NCBI RefSeq assembly: GCF_037975245.1
Contig: NC_092579.1
Location: 18,367,678 to 18,431,677, forward strand
Origin: Apostichopus japonicus
Lineage: Eukaryota; Echinodermata; Holothuroidea; Aspidochirotida; Stichopodidae
Direction: 5' to 3'
DNA: 64,000 nucleotides
Below are positions 32,914 through 43,988 of the stretch, one piece after another. Under the pieces are notes generated by a model. It was not told the origin of the DNA. It ran no database searches and saw nothing but the letters and a program-made list of their open reading frames with translations. The translations under genes and the position numbers were made by a program. Each line of letters opens with the position of its first letter. Position 1 is the first letter of the stretch.

Positions 32914-34324
32914 TTATTTTCGTTGGTTGTTGTGCATTGCTAAACCTTACACATTCCTTGTAGTTTATTAGCACTATTTGGAAATGCACGTTAAAAGTGA
33001 AAGTAAAACTATCAAAATAATAATAATAATAATTGAGAGAAAAGGGTAGAAATCAGAAGTTTACAGTTTCAATTTAAGTTTTCAGTAAATCAAGTTGGCT
33101 CTTTACCTTATAGTTTTGAGATTCATGTCGTTGAAAGTATTGCTTATACAAAATATTTAAGGAACACACTGGAAACGGTACCGCAAGTGTGCTTTAAATA
33201 TGATGGTTTATGGTATCTTACTAAAACCAGTTGTTTAATATATATAAATCATCATCAAAGGACGAAAACGGAATCAGTGTAGCCGATCACCAGTGTACGT
33301 TTCTTAAAACAATATGGAATTAAAGTTATATACGCAGTTAAGTTACATAATTATAGTCACTTCACTTGCATGGAAACGATAAAGTCATCTAGAGGTAAAC
33401 GAGTGATTTGACACGTTGACCTTAGAATGACACACAGTACGTGTCTCTAAATACAAAATTACACATAGTGCGAATATTTATGTCACTGCTATGCACGGTC
33501 CGTCAAAACCGACTTCTCCGAATTTCAAAAAGGACTTGTGAACTGCACAATGTATCCTTGGGTATAGGTATGAAGTTTTAAAACAATAAGGTGTTTTTCA
33601 TTGGTTGATATTAGTGGAGCAGGCCAGATAAGTTGAGTCATTAAGGAAAGATGTATTTAAACGTTAGCATGCTACATTTGGGGCCATTACAGTAGACCTC
33701 TAACATTTTAAATGGAAACTAAAGGACATTTTAAATCAGTCCTGCATGGCAGGAGTGTTATGTGACGATGCTTTATGCGAGTTACAACCATGAATGCTCA
33801 TGGATTTTTGCTCTGTACACCTTACAGATCATTGCTAGTATGTATGAAATCATTTTGAAATTTTAATTGCAATTAAATATTAATTTTTAAGACTGTTTTG
33901 TTTGGACAATTGTGGAAGTATAGTCACTCACGTCGATCACAACGTATACATGTCCATTATTGAGGATACTTACCTGTTGCAGCAGTTTTATTTTGATTTA
34001 CTTGAAAGTTGTATCTGAAGTATTTTATTTTCTTTTGTTTCATCAGGGTCTACGCAGTGATTCAAAACCAATGAGACCAGCCGTTTCATTCCCAGCACTC
34101 GCCCTGTGGTGATCTATACTCACATATGTCATACACAAAGTTTCAATATAGTGCAGGATCATTTTCCAAAGGTCAGTCTTTTAAATGTATAAGAAAATAA
34201 TTCGAGAAAGAGAAATTTTCAGGAATCAGTGTTCATGAATTACGTCTAGAGTATGGGCTGGCAATGCAATCTCTGTTCGTTTTCCTGTACCAGAAGAGTT
34301 GTTTTGTTCAAACACTACCGATTA
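32914..34324. other. Non-coding stretch
   Basis: No gene, RNA or repeat array is recognised apart from a short (AAT)n at 33017-33033. Confidence 0.55.
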
Positions 34325-34514
34325 AGGTGGTGTTAGGAGTGTTAACTCAGTGGTTAACGCCGGTGCCTTTCAATCATAACGTCCCGAGTTTGAGTCACTC
34401 CAAGATTAATGTATGTCGTCCAGTTACAGAGTTGTTGACAATTGATAATTCATAATCATGGACGTTAAATATGAATGTAAGAGACTGACTTCGGTCCGCT
34501 TGCGGCTTTGATAA
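34325..34514 (+). mobile_element. tRNA-derived SINE, copy 2, 5' part
   Basis: Contains a recognisable A-box region (AACTCAGTGGTTAACGCC, 34347-34364) and a diverged B box (GAGTTTGAGTCACTCC). The body matches copy 1. It is interrupted at GCTTTGATAA (34514) by the LTR element; the rest of the SINE resumes at 37536. Confidence 0.82.
34511..34514 (+). repeat. Left target-site duplication ATAA
   Basis: ATAA precedes the 5' LTR and recurs directly after the 3' LTR at 37536-37539. The uninterrupted SINE copy 1 has a single GATAAGCC here, which confirms the duplication. Confidence 0.8.
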
Positions 34515-35447
34515 TGTTTAGTTTTGATTAGCGGTGCCCTACCAAAAATTTTGTTGTTTGTTTTGGCGTTCAATAGCGCGTATGGTGGGCGGAGCCTCAG
34601 CAATTGATTAACATGTGCCTTAACTCGTTACAACTAAAACTAAACTGGTTTTTCCTCTCTCCGTCTCACAGGTAAGATGATGCTTAATTCCCTTTAATGT
34701 GAATATGAAAGTATTACTAGGTTGTTGTTTAAGTATTTGTCGTTATTAAAAGTGTTTCATTATGACGGACGGTCTAGATTTGCCATCGATACATAAGAGT
34801 TAATATTCGTTATAAACGAGACCGTCAGATTTGCATGTATGTCTGTGTTATCATGGGCCTACGTATATTCGTATAACAATTGTTTGTCGTTAAAGTTCGA
34901 TTAGTGGTACAAAATCATATTTTACACGAGTCATATCAGTACAAAAGTGATTTATTTCTTGATGTTGTTAAAAATAGTATATCATATGTATCAGGATGCC
35001 GTAGATGTGACATTTTAGGTATTTTCTTTGTACGTAATGTTGCTCAGTGACCTAGCGTTATGAATAGGCTACAGCGTGTACATTTGGTCATTTGGTGACG
35101 ACATTGCGTAGCAACAAGAGTAGGGGATTCCCCGAAATGATCCAGATAAAAATAAGTAGTATTTACGGCCCGCCAGATTGATTGTATTGTTATGTATTGA
35201 ATTATTAGAAAGATTGAGCAGGTTCAGTTTATTATTTTAAGAACTAGAAGTAGCATTTTTTATGCCAGGATAAAAATCCATTCAGATGCCTTAGCCAAAT
35301 ATGCAGTTAAGTTTAAATGTGAGACTGCATAGTTATTGTATTATATCAGTAATTGATTAACATGTGCCTTAACTCGTTACAACTAAAACTAAACTGGTTT
35401 TTCCTCTCTCCGTCTCACAGTGGGATCTAGAGATCCTGGTCTTAACA
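34515..35447 (+). repeat. 5' LTR
   Basis: Starts TGTTTAGTTTTGATTAGCGG and ends CTGGTCTTAACA. Inside, a 70-bp segment occurs twice (34602-34671 and 35351-35420). The first copy is followed by GTAAGATGATG and the second ends CTCACAG, so 34672-35420 has the ends of a spliceosomal intron. Confidence 0.9.
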
Positions 35448-35450
35448 AAT

Positions 35451-35468
35451 TGGCGACCCTGCCAGGAC
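35451..35468 (+). promoter_or_regulatory. Primer-binding-site-like sequence
   Basis: TGGCGACCCTGCCAGGAC, 4 bases after the 5' LTR. The TGGCGACC start is common among Ty3/gypsy-type elements, whose PBS pairs with a tRNA 3' end. The tRNA species was not determined. Confidence 0.65.
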
Positions 35469-35494
35469 TGAAGTAACCACTAGATTAGACCACA

Positions 35495-35854
35495 ATGGAG
35501 ACGGACCAAAGCACCTCAGCCGATGATGCCGCTGAAACGGATATGTGGGAAACGGTAAAGATGTATGAGCGGAAGCTCAAGGACTTGGAAGCAGAGTTTG
35601 AAAGATGTCTAGGGGAACTAAAAGTTACCACGTCAACCTCCGAGAAGGAAAGTCACCCTCTCACAGATCATGCTCTGCCATACAAGAAAGAGTTCAAGAT
35701 ACAAGGACAGATCGGGGACCCTGGGCAACGTGACAAGCTAGCATTCATGTCTCTGGTCCACCAGATTGACAGTGGACTTAAAAGAGGGTATCCTGAGAAA
35801 GAACTTGTAGAGGCTGTAGTTAGAGCTGTTACACCTGGTTTACAGCTACCGTAA
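35495..35854 (+). pseudogene. gag-like fragment of the LTR element
   Basis: A 119-codon ORF with an acidic, coiled-coil-prone N-terminal part (MWETVKMYERKLKDLEAEF) and a downstream stretch that resembles the N-terminal region of retrotransposon gag proteins (GDPGQRDKLAFM, ELVEAVVRAVTPG). It stops at 35852-35854. The similarity-like peptide character continues just after the stop in a different frame (to about 35930), so the ORF is broken by a small indel near 35850. No zinc knuckle or enzymatic domain follows before the 3' LTR. Confidence 0.65.
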
Positions 35855-35930
35855 GGGACTATTTGGAGGGACGGGACGACTTAGACCTTCCCATTACCAG
35901 ACGTCTGCTGAGTGGTACACACTGCCAACT

Positions 35931-36576
35931 GGTCATAGTCCTACTATAGTTGTTTTTTTATAACTCTACCAGACATTACTTGAACACTGAGAGAACTTTG
36001 TGAGTTCAATTGTATTATACGTTATAACTTTTATTGTTATCAAACTTGTTTATTTGCACAGGAATGACAGATTTCGAGATACATGTGTATGTGTTTTCTA
36101 ACATAGCATTGGTAGTGAGGTATGTAAATACAATAGTTAAATGGAACATGCTAGTTCTTAGGGGCACAAGGAAATTGGTGAAATGGTTTGCAAGGTTTTA
36201 GTGACTAATTGGTCATTTGCAACACGACAATGTCTTTTGGGTATTGCGCAGTGCTCAAATTTATTTGTCTTTTAGCCAAACAAATGTACTTGAATATTCT
36301 GCGACTTCAGATAAAAGTATAGTCAGTGGTAAATTTGCTACAAAGAAGGTTAAAGTAAACTACGTGTATACATTTAGTAGTATGGGTGCCAAGGTGTTTC
36401 TAGTAGTGAGATGACTATTAAGGTTTATATCTTCAGCTTGTAATTAGCAAGACTCGACAAATGAGAACAGTATAGAGTGCATTTTATAAAACTTTTATTC
36501 ACCATTCATTTCTTCTTACATTGAATTCTATATTTCTTCATACGATACATGTTTACATGTCAGGGATGACATCTCT
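35931..36576. other. Non-coding internal part of the LTR element
   Basis: AT-rich sequence with no coding similarity, filling the space where pol would lie in a complete element. Confidence 0.6.
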
Positions 36577-36590
36577 AAAGGAGGGGAGAG
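36577..36590 (+). promoter_or_regulatory. Polypurine tract
   Basis: AAAGGAGGGGAGAG, 14 uninterrupted purines immediately before the TGTT of the 3' LTR, the expected plus-strand primer for reverse transcription. Confidence 0.8.
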
Positions 36591-37535
36591 TGTTATGGGT
36601 ATGATTAGCGGTGCCCTACCCAAAATTTTGTTGTTTGTTTTGGCGTTCAATAGCGCGTATGGTGGGCGGAGCCTCAGCAATTGATTAACATGTGCCTTAA
36701 CTCGTTACAACTAAAACTACTGTAAACTGGTTTTTCCTCTCTCCGTCTCACAGGTAAGATGATGCTTAATTCCCTTTCATGTGAATATGAAAGTATTACT
36801 AGGATGTTGATTAAGTATTTGTCGTTATTAAAAGTGTTTCATTATGACGGACGGTCTAGATTTGCCATCGATACATAAGAGTTAACATTCGTTATAAACG
36901 AGACCGTCAGGTTTGCATGTAGGATATATCTGTGTTATCATGGGCCTACGTATATTCGTATAACAATTGTTTGTCGTTAAAGTTCGATTAGTGGTACAAA
37001 ATCATATTTTACACGAGTCATATCAGTACAAAAGTGATTTATTTCTTGATGTTGTTAATAATAGTATATCATATGTATCAGGATGCCGTACATGTGACAT
37101 TTTAGGTAATTTCTTTGTACGTAATGTTGCTCAGTGACCTAGCGTTATGAATAGGCTACAGCGTGTACATTTGGTCATTTGGTGACGTCATTGCGTAGCA
37201 ACAAGAGTAGGGGATTCCCCGAAATGATCCAGATAGAAATTAGTAGTATTTACGGCCCGCCAGATTGATTGTATTGTTATGTATTGAATTATTAGAAAGA
37301 TTGAGCAGGTTCAGTTTATTATTTTAAGAACTAGAAGTAGCCTTTGTTTATGCCAGGATAAAAATCCATTCAGATGCCTTAGCCAAATATGCAGTTAAGT
37401 TTAAATGTGAGACTGCATAGTTATTGTATTATATCAGTAATTGATTAACATGTGCCTTAACTCGTTACAACTAAAACTAAACTGGTTTTTCCTCTCTCCG
37501 TCTCACAGTGGGATCTAGAGATCCTGGTCTTAACC
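36591..37535 (+). repeat. 3' LTR
   Basis: Begins TGTTATGGGTATGATTAGCG and ends CTGGTCTTAACC, followed by ATAA. It carries the same internal 70-bp duplication (36679-36753, with a 5-bp insertion, and 37439-37508) and the same GTAAG...CACAG bounded segment as the 5' LTR. Confidence 0.9.
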
Positions 37536-37603
37536 ATAAGCCAATGATGGCTTGTTCGCGAGTTCCTGCTTGCAGGAGAATCTAAAATACATACATACAT
37601 TTA
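37536..37603 (+). mobile_element. tRNA-derived SINE, copy 2, 3' part
   Basis: ATAAGCCAATGATGGCTTG, then CGAGTTCCTGCTTGCAGGAG and ATCTAAAATACATACATACA, collinear with the 3' end of SINE copy 1 and with the part interrupted at 34514. The ATAC tetranucleotide tail ends next to the zinc-finger remnant. Confidence 0.85.
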
Positions 37604-38636
37604 GGTGTTCTAATCAAGGAAAGGGTAGGTATATCCCTTGCTTGTATTCAATTTGCATTGTTCCTGCAAAGTCAGCAAGTGCTTTGAAAACACATCTTGC
37701 TAAGTATCATACAAAGGAATCCAAAGATCGGCCATCATTGAAATGTTCGTAAGTTGTCCTTACGAAGGATGTCATTTTGAGACTGTCTTGGCAACATTTT
37801 CGTCTCGTAAAAAATAGAAAACACAGCAATGAAGAAATCCATGGCATAAATGCAGATACTATACAAGGGGAGATGTTAATTGTGATAGAGATTGTTCAAG
37901 TAGTTCCCTAGATATTTGGGAAGATGATATTCCAGATGAAAGGTGAATGGATGGTGAATCTAGTGAGCTTGAACAAGATTCAATAGTAAACTAAATTGCA
38001 CTGTTTATGTTCAACTTAGAATCAGCTTGACACGTCCCTGTGGTAATTATTCAACAAATAGTTACTGAGCTTGTGGAGAGAGATACACCCTTTGTCTAGG
38101 CCTTTGATAAATTCAAAAGTGAGAACTATTTTAGAAGAGTATCCTGAAGTAGATTTTCACCTTGTTGGACAACTTACTGATACTTTTTTTTCTTCTCAGG
38201 AGTATCCATCTGTGAAGAGTATACAAGTATCTAGTCCAGGAAGAACCGGAATTATTGCTTCACATAAAGTAAGACAAATATATTTTGAATGAATATGCAT
38301 ACACCAGAACCACTAACAAATTGTACTTTCTCTTGCCTGCAGGACATGTCAGAAACTCAAATTGAGATGGATGAGAGCAAGATGATCCTTGTCTTTGGAG
38401 AAGAAACTTCACAAATTTCCATCATTATTGATGCAAACAATGTGCGTAACAACATAAGGAGCTTTCCGAAAGCAGTCGCTTTCTACTTTGCACTTCATTA
38501 CTGCCTCCATTTGAAATACCAAAAGGATCAACAAAGAAACATGGAGTTTGTACAAAAAGTGTTGTTCAACCTGCATGATGGGGAAAAACCTTATAGCCCT
38601 AAAGTCCAAAGCCTGAAAAACAAGCTAATAGCGTAG
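37604..38636 (+). pseudogene. Remnant of a C2H2-finger gene of unknown function
   Basis: Upstream part: FRCSNQGKGRYIPCLYS continues into a C2H2 finger of spacing C-x4-C-x12-H-x4-H (Cys at 37639, His at 37693 and 37708). A second finger start, CPYEGCHFETVLATF (from 37755), is in another frame and runs into stops. Downstream part: EYPSVKSIQVSSPGRTGII and ASHK end at AAA|GTAAGA (38268). A 74-nt intron follows (38269-38342), and then DMSETQIEMDESKMILVFGE, RSFPKAVAFYFALHYCLHL and SPKVQSLKNKLIA run to TAG at 38636. The last exon pair is intact in phase 0, while the finger region has a frameshift and stops. The retained intron argues against a processed copy. The whole resembles multicopy uncharacterised finger genes of marine animals, recalled only in outline; no function is assigned. 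It could also be two unrelated fragments. Confidence 0.55.
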
Positions 38637-38689
38637 AATCCAACTCTATTAAGTTTGGACTGCGAGGCAACAGTTGGAATCAACACATT

Positions 38690-39860
38690 GATTCATCAGA
38701 AATTAAAGTTAATGCCATGAAAAGGATAGAGATATCCACAGGCATATTATTACTAAGTGAACTTATCCTGTGTTAGATTGGACTGTCATGTTTTATAATT
38801 TATTCATAAGAAACACAAGTTAATGCCATAGAAGAAAAGACACATTCAAATGCATATTGTAATAATTTTATTTATTCTGTGTTAGTTTGTATTGTTATGT
38901 TTTATATTTTATTCATCAGGAAAACAACTTAATATCATTAAAAAGGAGAAACATTCATCAGCATGTTCTACGCGATGAACTTGATAGACCTCTGCTACTT
39001 TGAATTGTTATGTATTTTATTCATCAGAAAAACAAGTTAATGTCATAGAAAGGCAGTCATTCAAAGGCATATTGTCAAAAGCTTACTTATATTGTGTTAC
39101 TTTGTTGTGTTATGTATTTTATTCATCAGAAAAACAAGTTAATGTCATAGAAAGAAAGACTCATTCAAAGGCGTATTGTCATAAGTTAATTTATTATGTG
39201 TTAGTTTGTATTGTTATGTTTTATATTTTATTCATCAGGTAAACAAGTTAATATCATTAAAAAGGAGAAACATTCATCAGTATGTTTTACTCGGTGAACT
39301 TTATAGACCTGTGTTACTTTGTATTGTTATGTATTTTATTCATCAGAAAAACAAGTTAATGTCATAGAAATAAAGACTCATTCAAAAGCATATTGTCATA
39401 AGTGTACTTATTTTGTGTTACTTTGTATTGTTATGTATTTTATTCATCAGAAAAACAAGTTAATGTCATAGAAAGAAAGACAGTGATTCAAAGGCGTATT
39501 GTCATAAGTTAATTTATTATGTGTTAGTTTGTATTGTTATGTTTCATATTTTATTCATCAGGTAAACAAGTTAATATAATTAAAAAGGAGAAACATTCAT
39601 CAGTATGTTTTACTCGGTGAACTTTATAGACCTGTGTAACTTTGTATTGTGATGTATTTTATTCATCAGAAAAACAAGTTAATGTCATAGAAATAAAGAC
39701 TCATTTAAAAGCATATTGTCATAAGTGTACTTATTTTGTGTTACTTTGTATTGTTATGTATTTTATTCATCAGAAAAACAAGTTAATGTCATAGAAAGAA
39801 TGACTCATTCTGAAAGCATCAGTTAACTTATCCTGTGTTAGTTTGGATTGTTATGTTTTA
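38690..39860 (+). repeat. Satellite array, 107-bp monomer, three-monomer higher-order period
   Basis: About eleven monomers of roughly 107 bp, each with TATTTTATTCATCAGAAAAA and CAAGTTAATGTCATAGAAA. A variant monomer (TAATATCATTAAAAAGGAG, then TTATAGACCTGTGTTACTTT) recurs near 38922, 39241 and 39562, every third monomer or about 320 bp. The array starts about 50 bp after the stop of the finger-gene remnant. Confidence 0.88.
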
Positions 39861-40261
39861 AAAAACTAAGTAATAGTCTCTGCCAATAGTTTAGACATGA
39901 AATAATAGCTGTAGTCAACACAGATACTGGTAATAATGTATACGCAGACACAATATGTTATAATGACTACTATATATGTATCATTTTCATGTTACGTTTT
40001 GATTGGGCATTTGTTTTTCCTTGGAAATGCATATATACTGTTTGGTTTGTGTCAGCCTACTTGATTTCCATGGGACATTTGTATGCTCACTCACAGTCGA
40101 CAACTTGGACATTGGTGAAAGACTAAACATAAATTCATGCAGAAGAAGCCCTGTATAATATTTATATCATCATAGGAGTAGGCAAACATATATTGGTAAT
40201 TTTTCAAAAATTGTCAGTAAATTCTAAAAAGTTTTTTTTTTTTATATCTCACTCTAACTTG

Positions 40262-40348
<87 letters not shown>

Positions 40349-42274
40349 CACCGGACGGGTCTATCACTTAGCGTACATTTAAAGACCCAACTAGACTAAT
40401 TATTCTGAAGAATCCCAAGTACACTTTCAAATGTTTTTTGACACCTTGTTTGAAATACTCGAAAAAGAAAAAAAAAATCAATCATATACATTCATAGAGC
40501 GACAGGCTCGTTTTTAGTCATGCATAATACAAGCAAGGAATTAGTTCGCTCTTTTGGTGCTCGTTTTCAAGAGCTGACCTTCCCTCGAGAACTTGAATAC
40601 AATTACGAAAAGAGAAAGAAAGATGAAGATGAAACGAGACACAGCACATCAATCATTTACTAGAATTGACACCTACCATTAAGATAACTCTGAACATATA
40701 TCCCATCACAAAATGAGCATTTTTTTCTCCTCTTTGAGTAGACTCTCAATTGCTAATACCCTCGAGAGAAAAAAAAAATCGAAATTCCATTATCTACTGA
40801 AGATACTCCAAGAAAATGTAACAAAATGACTTTTGACAAATGAAAGGGGGAAAATAATGGTAGTGATTATGGTCTAATTTTGTATAAGACTGAACTGCCA
40901 TTTGAGCTTCAAAAGGCACTAGTATTTCTTTCTTTTTTCTATATTAAGGCTTTATTTCTTGTTTATTCAGTTTCATATTCCGTAAAACAGTTTATCTACA
41001 AGGTACCAAGGTAATGATAATAATAATAATAATAATTAAAATATTGTTGATCAAACTGTAATATGACCGAAGGAAGTGAAAACGCTGTACACAGCCAGTT
41101 TGGAGAATTTTCAAATGTTATACTCTAAACGGGTATTTTCATGTCTTGACCGTACCGTCGTGTTGGGACAGGTTTTATATAAACTACTTTTGTGTCGCGT
41201 GTCAGAGACCCGTACTGACAGTATGAACTCAGTATGAATATCTTAGTTTCTATTTAGATCAAGGTTCGGAACTATTCATAACGTAACGAGTGCTTTGAAA
41301 CATGATACGTAAAGTATAGAGTAACTGTAAAACTTTTACACACAACTTACACGCACACACAAAGAATATTCGGATCCAAACTCATAAATATTCATTCATA
41401 CACTGGAATTGAACGCACTTTATTATAACAGTTAGGCATAAGTTTATCGGTATATCCCAAGGAAAATGCACTTTAATTCACCCAGAGAAGGTATTTCTTT
41501 GGCATATATTATTCACAAACAAGAATATTTCTTTTGGAAATTTGCGAGCGAAGATGTGGATAACTTGTGGTGATACGAATACGTTTCCCTAGGCATTCGA
41601 AGAATAGTAACAATTTAGATAACTAATCTGGCCTTTTACTGTCATGATCATATGGTCACATGACCACTTTTAAGGGATCTCGAGATGAAAATGGATCAAG
41701 TAGTTTGGTTTCCATGGTCATGGACTTTAGGTACTTATGTTAATGGCCGAGACTGCAAGACAGCGCATTAAAATATACATTAATAGCGCCACCTTTTTAT
41801 GGCACACACGGTATCGCTTTTTGATATCGTGAAATGTGGACCGCAAGTAAATATTCCAGGAGCCTGGGAGAAGGCGTTCAAAGTCCTATTAATGCTTTGG
41901 GAAAGTAAACATTTCAATTCGTTCCGCCAGATCAATTTCGTGACTACCCCCTCAGTTATTATACGCGATATTAAACCTACACTACTAGTAAGATATCAAA
42001 TAAGTACGTACTAGTTAAGAGATAAGTTCCCGTGACTTATTATTATTACTGAATGATATTGCTGGAGTATTGCTGTATTTATAGGTCAAAACCCATCAAA
42101 ATAGCATTTTGTATGGTAAAGATATGATGTGCCATTTTGTTAATGCATGTAGCAACAGTAGCCTAGTAAATGATGTCATTATGTCTTCTTCATAAAACGT
42201 AAACCATTAATCTACAGTTGACAACAATGTGTCTACAATAAAGTTAAAATTCAGAGTAATTCTTTTGAAGAACA
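39861..42274. other. Non-coding stretch with (TA)n
   Basis: No gene is seen. It contains (TA)n at 40264-40340 and (AAT)n at 41016-41033. Short ORFs here are translations of low-complexity DNA or lack any recognisable feature. Confidence 0.6.
40264..40340. repeat. (TA)n microsatellite
   Basis: About 38 uninterrupted TA dinucleotides. Confidence 0.97.
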
Positions 42275-42703
42275 TATACCGTGATGACATCACAGACCAG
42301 TTATACCGTGATGACATCACAGACCAGATACACCGTGATGATATCACAGATCAGATGCACCGTGATGACATCACAGACCAGTTATACCGTAATGACATCA
42401 CAGACCAGATATACCGTGATGACATCACAGACCAGACACACCGTGATGACATCACTGACCAGTTGTACCGTGATGACATCACAGACCAGATACACCGTGA
42501 TGACGTCACAGACCAGATACACCGTGATGACATCACAGACCAGATACACCGTGATGACATCACAGACCAGTTATACCGTGATGACATCACAGACCAGATA
42601 TACCGTGCATGACAACACAGACCAGTTATACAGTGATGACATCACAGACAATATGATGACACCACAGACAAGATATACCGTGCATGACATCACAGACCAG
42701 ATA
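42275..42703 (+). repeat. 27-bp tandem repeat carrying CRE-like palindromes, 16 copies
   Basis: Units of ATACCGTGATGACATCACAG followed by ACCAGAT. The core GTGATGACATCAC is near-palindromic and resembles an ATF/CREB site. One unit (42501-42508) has the perfect CRE TGACGTCA. Spacing is exactly 27 bp through the first dozen units and irregular in the last four. Because 27 is a multiple of 3, it stays open as long repeat-encoded ORFs in several frames. Confidence 0.92.
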
Positions 42704-43571
42704 AAAAAGAATCGAGGGTGTATCCCGTCAAAATAGGTTTCATTAATAAACCTCCTCTCGAGGTATGAGTGACAAGCTATTGAGATGGGGTTTTCTTTCA
42801 TTTTCTCTCTCAATACAACTTTCACGTACATTGCCTTTTACCGGGATATCTTTGAGAAGTCTGCTTCATCACATTAGATTTAGTAACCAAACTGGTTTCT
42901 TTCCATAAGATTTAGAACGATTTTTGAAGGTTCGAGGCAAATTACTGTCCTGTCAACAAATCTGAAATTATAAAGTTGAATTACCACTTCTGGAGATTCC
43001 AGGTGTCAATTGCAGTCGTGGTTTTTGTAAAATCTCTTATAAATGTAACGGCTGTTACAGTTTACAATTGACGAAAACAACGCGTTTATAACAGGGTTAC
43101 AGTCTTCGTCCTATTTACTGTTGTGATATAGGGAGACAAGTGTATTCGAGATGTCCTATTTAAATGTCACTTTAAAGGCTTTGATCACCCTATATATTAC
43201 ACGAATAACTAATAAATCACGGCACCTCGAATCTATTCTAATCCAAACAGAAACCTATCCCTAAAATGGAAAGTGACGTGACGTTATCGCCGATGGAACA
43301 AATAAAACACAAAACGGATTGATTTAGTCAAGTAAAGTCCCTCGTAATCTGGTGGGATTTCTTGAGACAAAGTAAATCTAATTAAAATTGTTCTTCGGAT
43401 CATCTTAAGAGAGAGTTAATTTGCTAACATCATATGTTCCGTAAACAAACTTCAAAGTATGAGAATGCCAACCTGTCACTCCAGGAGTGGAATTTGCAGG
43501 TATATAATCATGAGGTACCGCGCTGCAATTTATACGTCGTGCATCTCGGTCAAAAGGACTGCCTGTGGATG

Positions 43572-43603
<32 letters not shown>

Positions 43604-43612
43604 CATTTATAC
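42704..43612. other. Non-coding stretch
   Basis: No gene is recognised. It ends in a (TA)n run (43570-43602) next to the MITE-like element. Confidence 0.6.
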
Positions 43613-43988
43613 ATAGGCGTAGGAGGAGGGGGGACTGGGGGCTGCACCCCCCCCCTCAACCAAAAATTTTGGGAAAATTCGGGCAATATGCTGAGAATTT
43701 TTCGGGCACCCTACTGAAAGGAGAATAAATTGTAATGTGTTTTTCAATGATTAAACTGATTTTATAATTATCATTATTATTGTAACGACTTCCCTAATAA
43801 TTCTAACCAATATGGAAGGGTAATAACACGGGAAATGATTGTATGTTATTTGACATGTGATGTAATAACCGATGAATTCCTTTATGATATGCACATTAAG
43901 ATGTTGAACGCGCGCGAAAAATGTTGGTTATATTTTTCGGGCAAGTCGTTACAGCCCCCCCCCCCAAATCAAATTAGGCCCCTACGCC

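Larger units (their letters stand above)
34515..37535 (+). mobile_element. Non-autonomous LTR retrotransposon (3.0 kb), Ty3-like
   Basis: Two LTRs of about 0.93-0.95 kb (34515-35447 and 36591-37535) are nearly identical, with about 20-25 differences noticed by eye. They flank only 1.14 kb of internal DNA. A primer-binding-site-like sequence follows the 5' LTR, a 14-nt purine tract precedes the 3' LTR, ATAA is duplicated at the ends, and the LTRs start TGTTA and end TAACA (one base changed at the 3' end). Internal coding capacity is a gag-like fragment only; there is no protease, reverse transcriptase or integrase, so movement would need a helper. The high LTR identity points to a fairly recent insertion. 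Confidence 0.9.

Noticed and set aside
35495-35854. 119-codon ORF considered as a host gene
   Set aside because: It sits between two LTRs just after a primer-binding-site-like sequence and looks gag-like, so it belongs to the retroelement.
42229-42736. Long overlapping ORFs (127-151 codons, both strands) with 9-residue repeats
   Set aside because: They arise because the 27-bp DNA repeat is a multiple of three and lacks stops in several frames; no start context, exon structure or domain.
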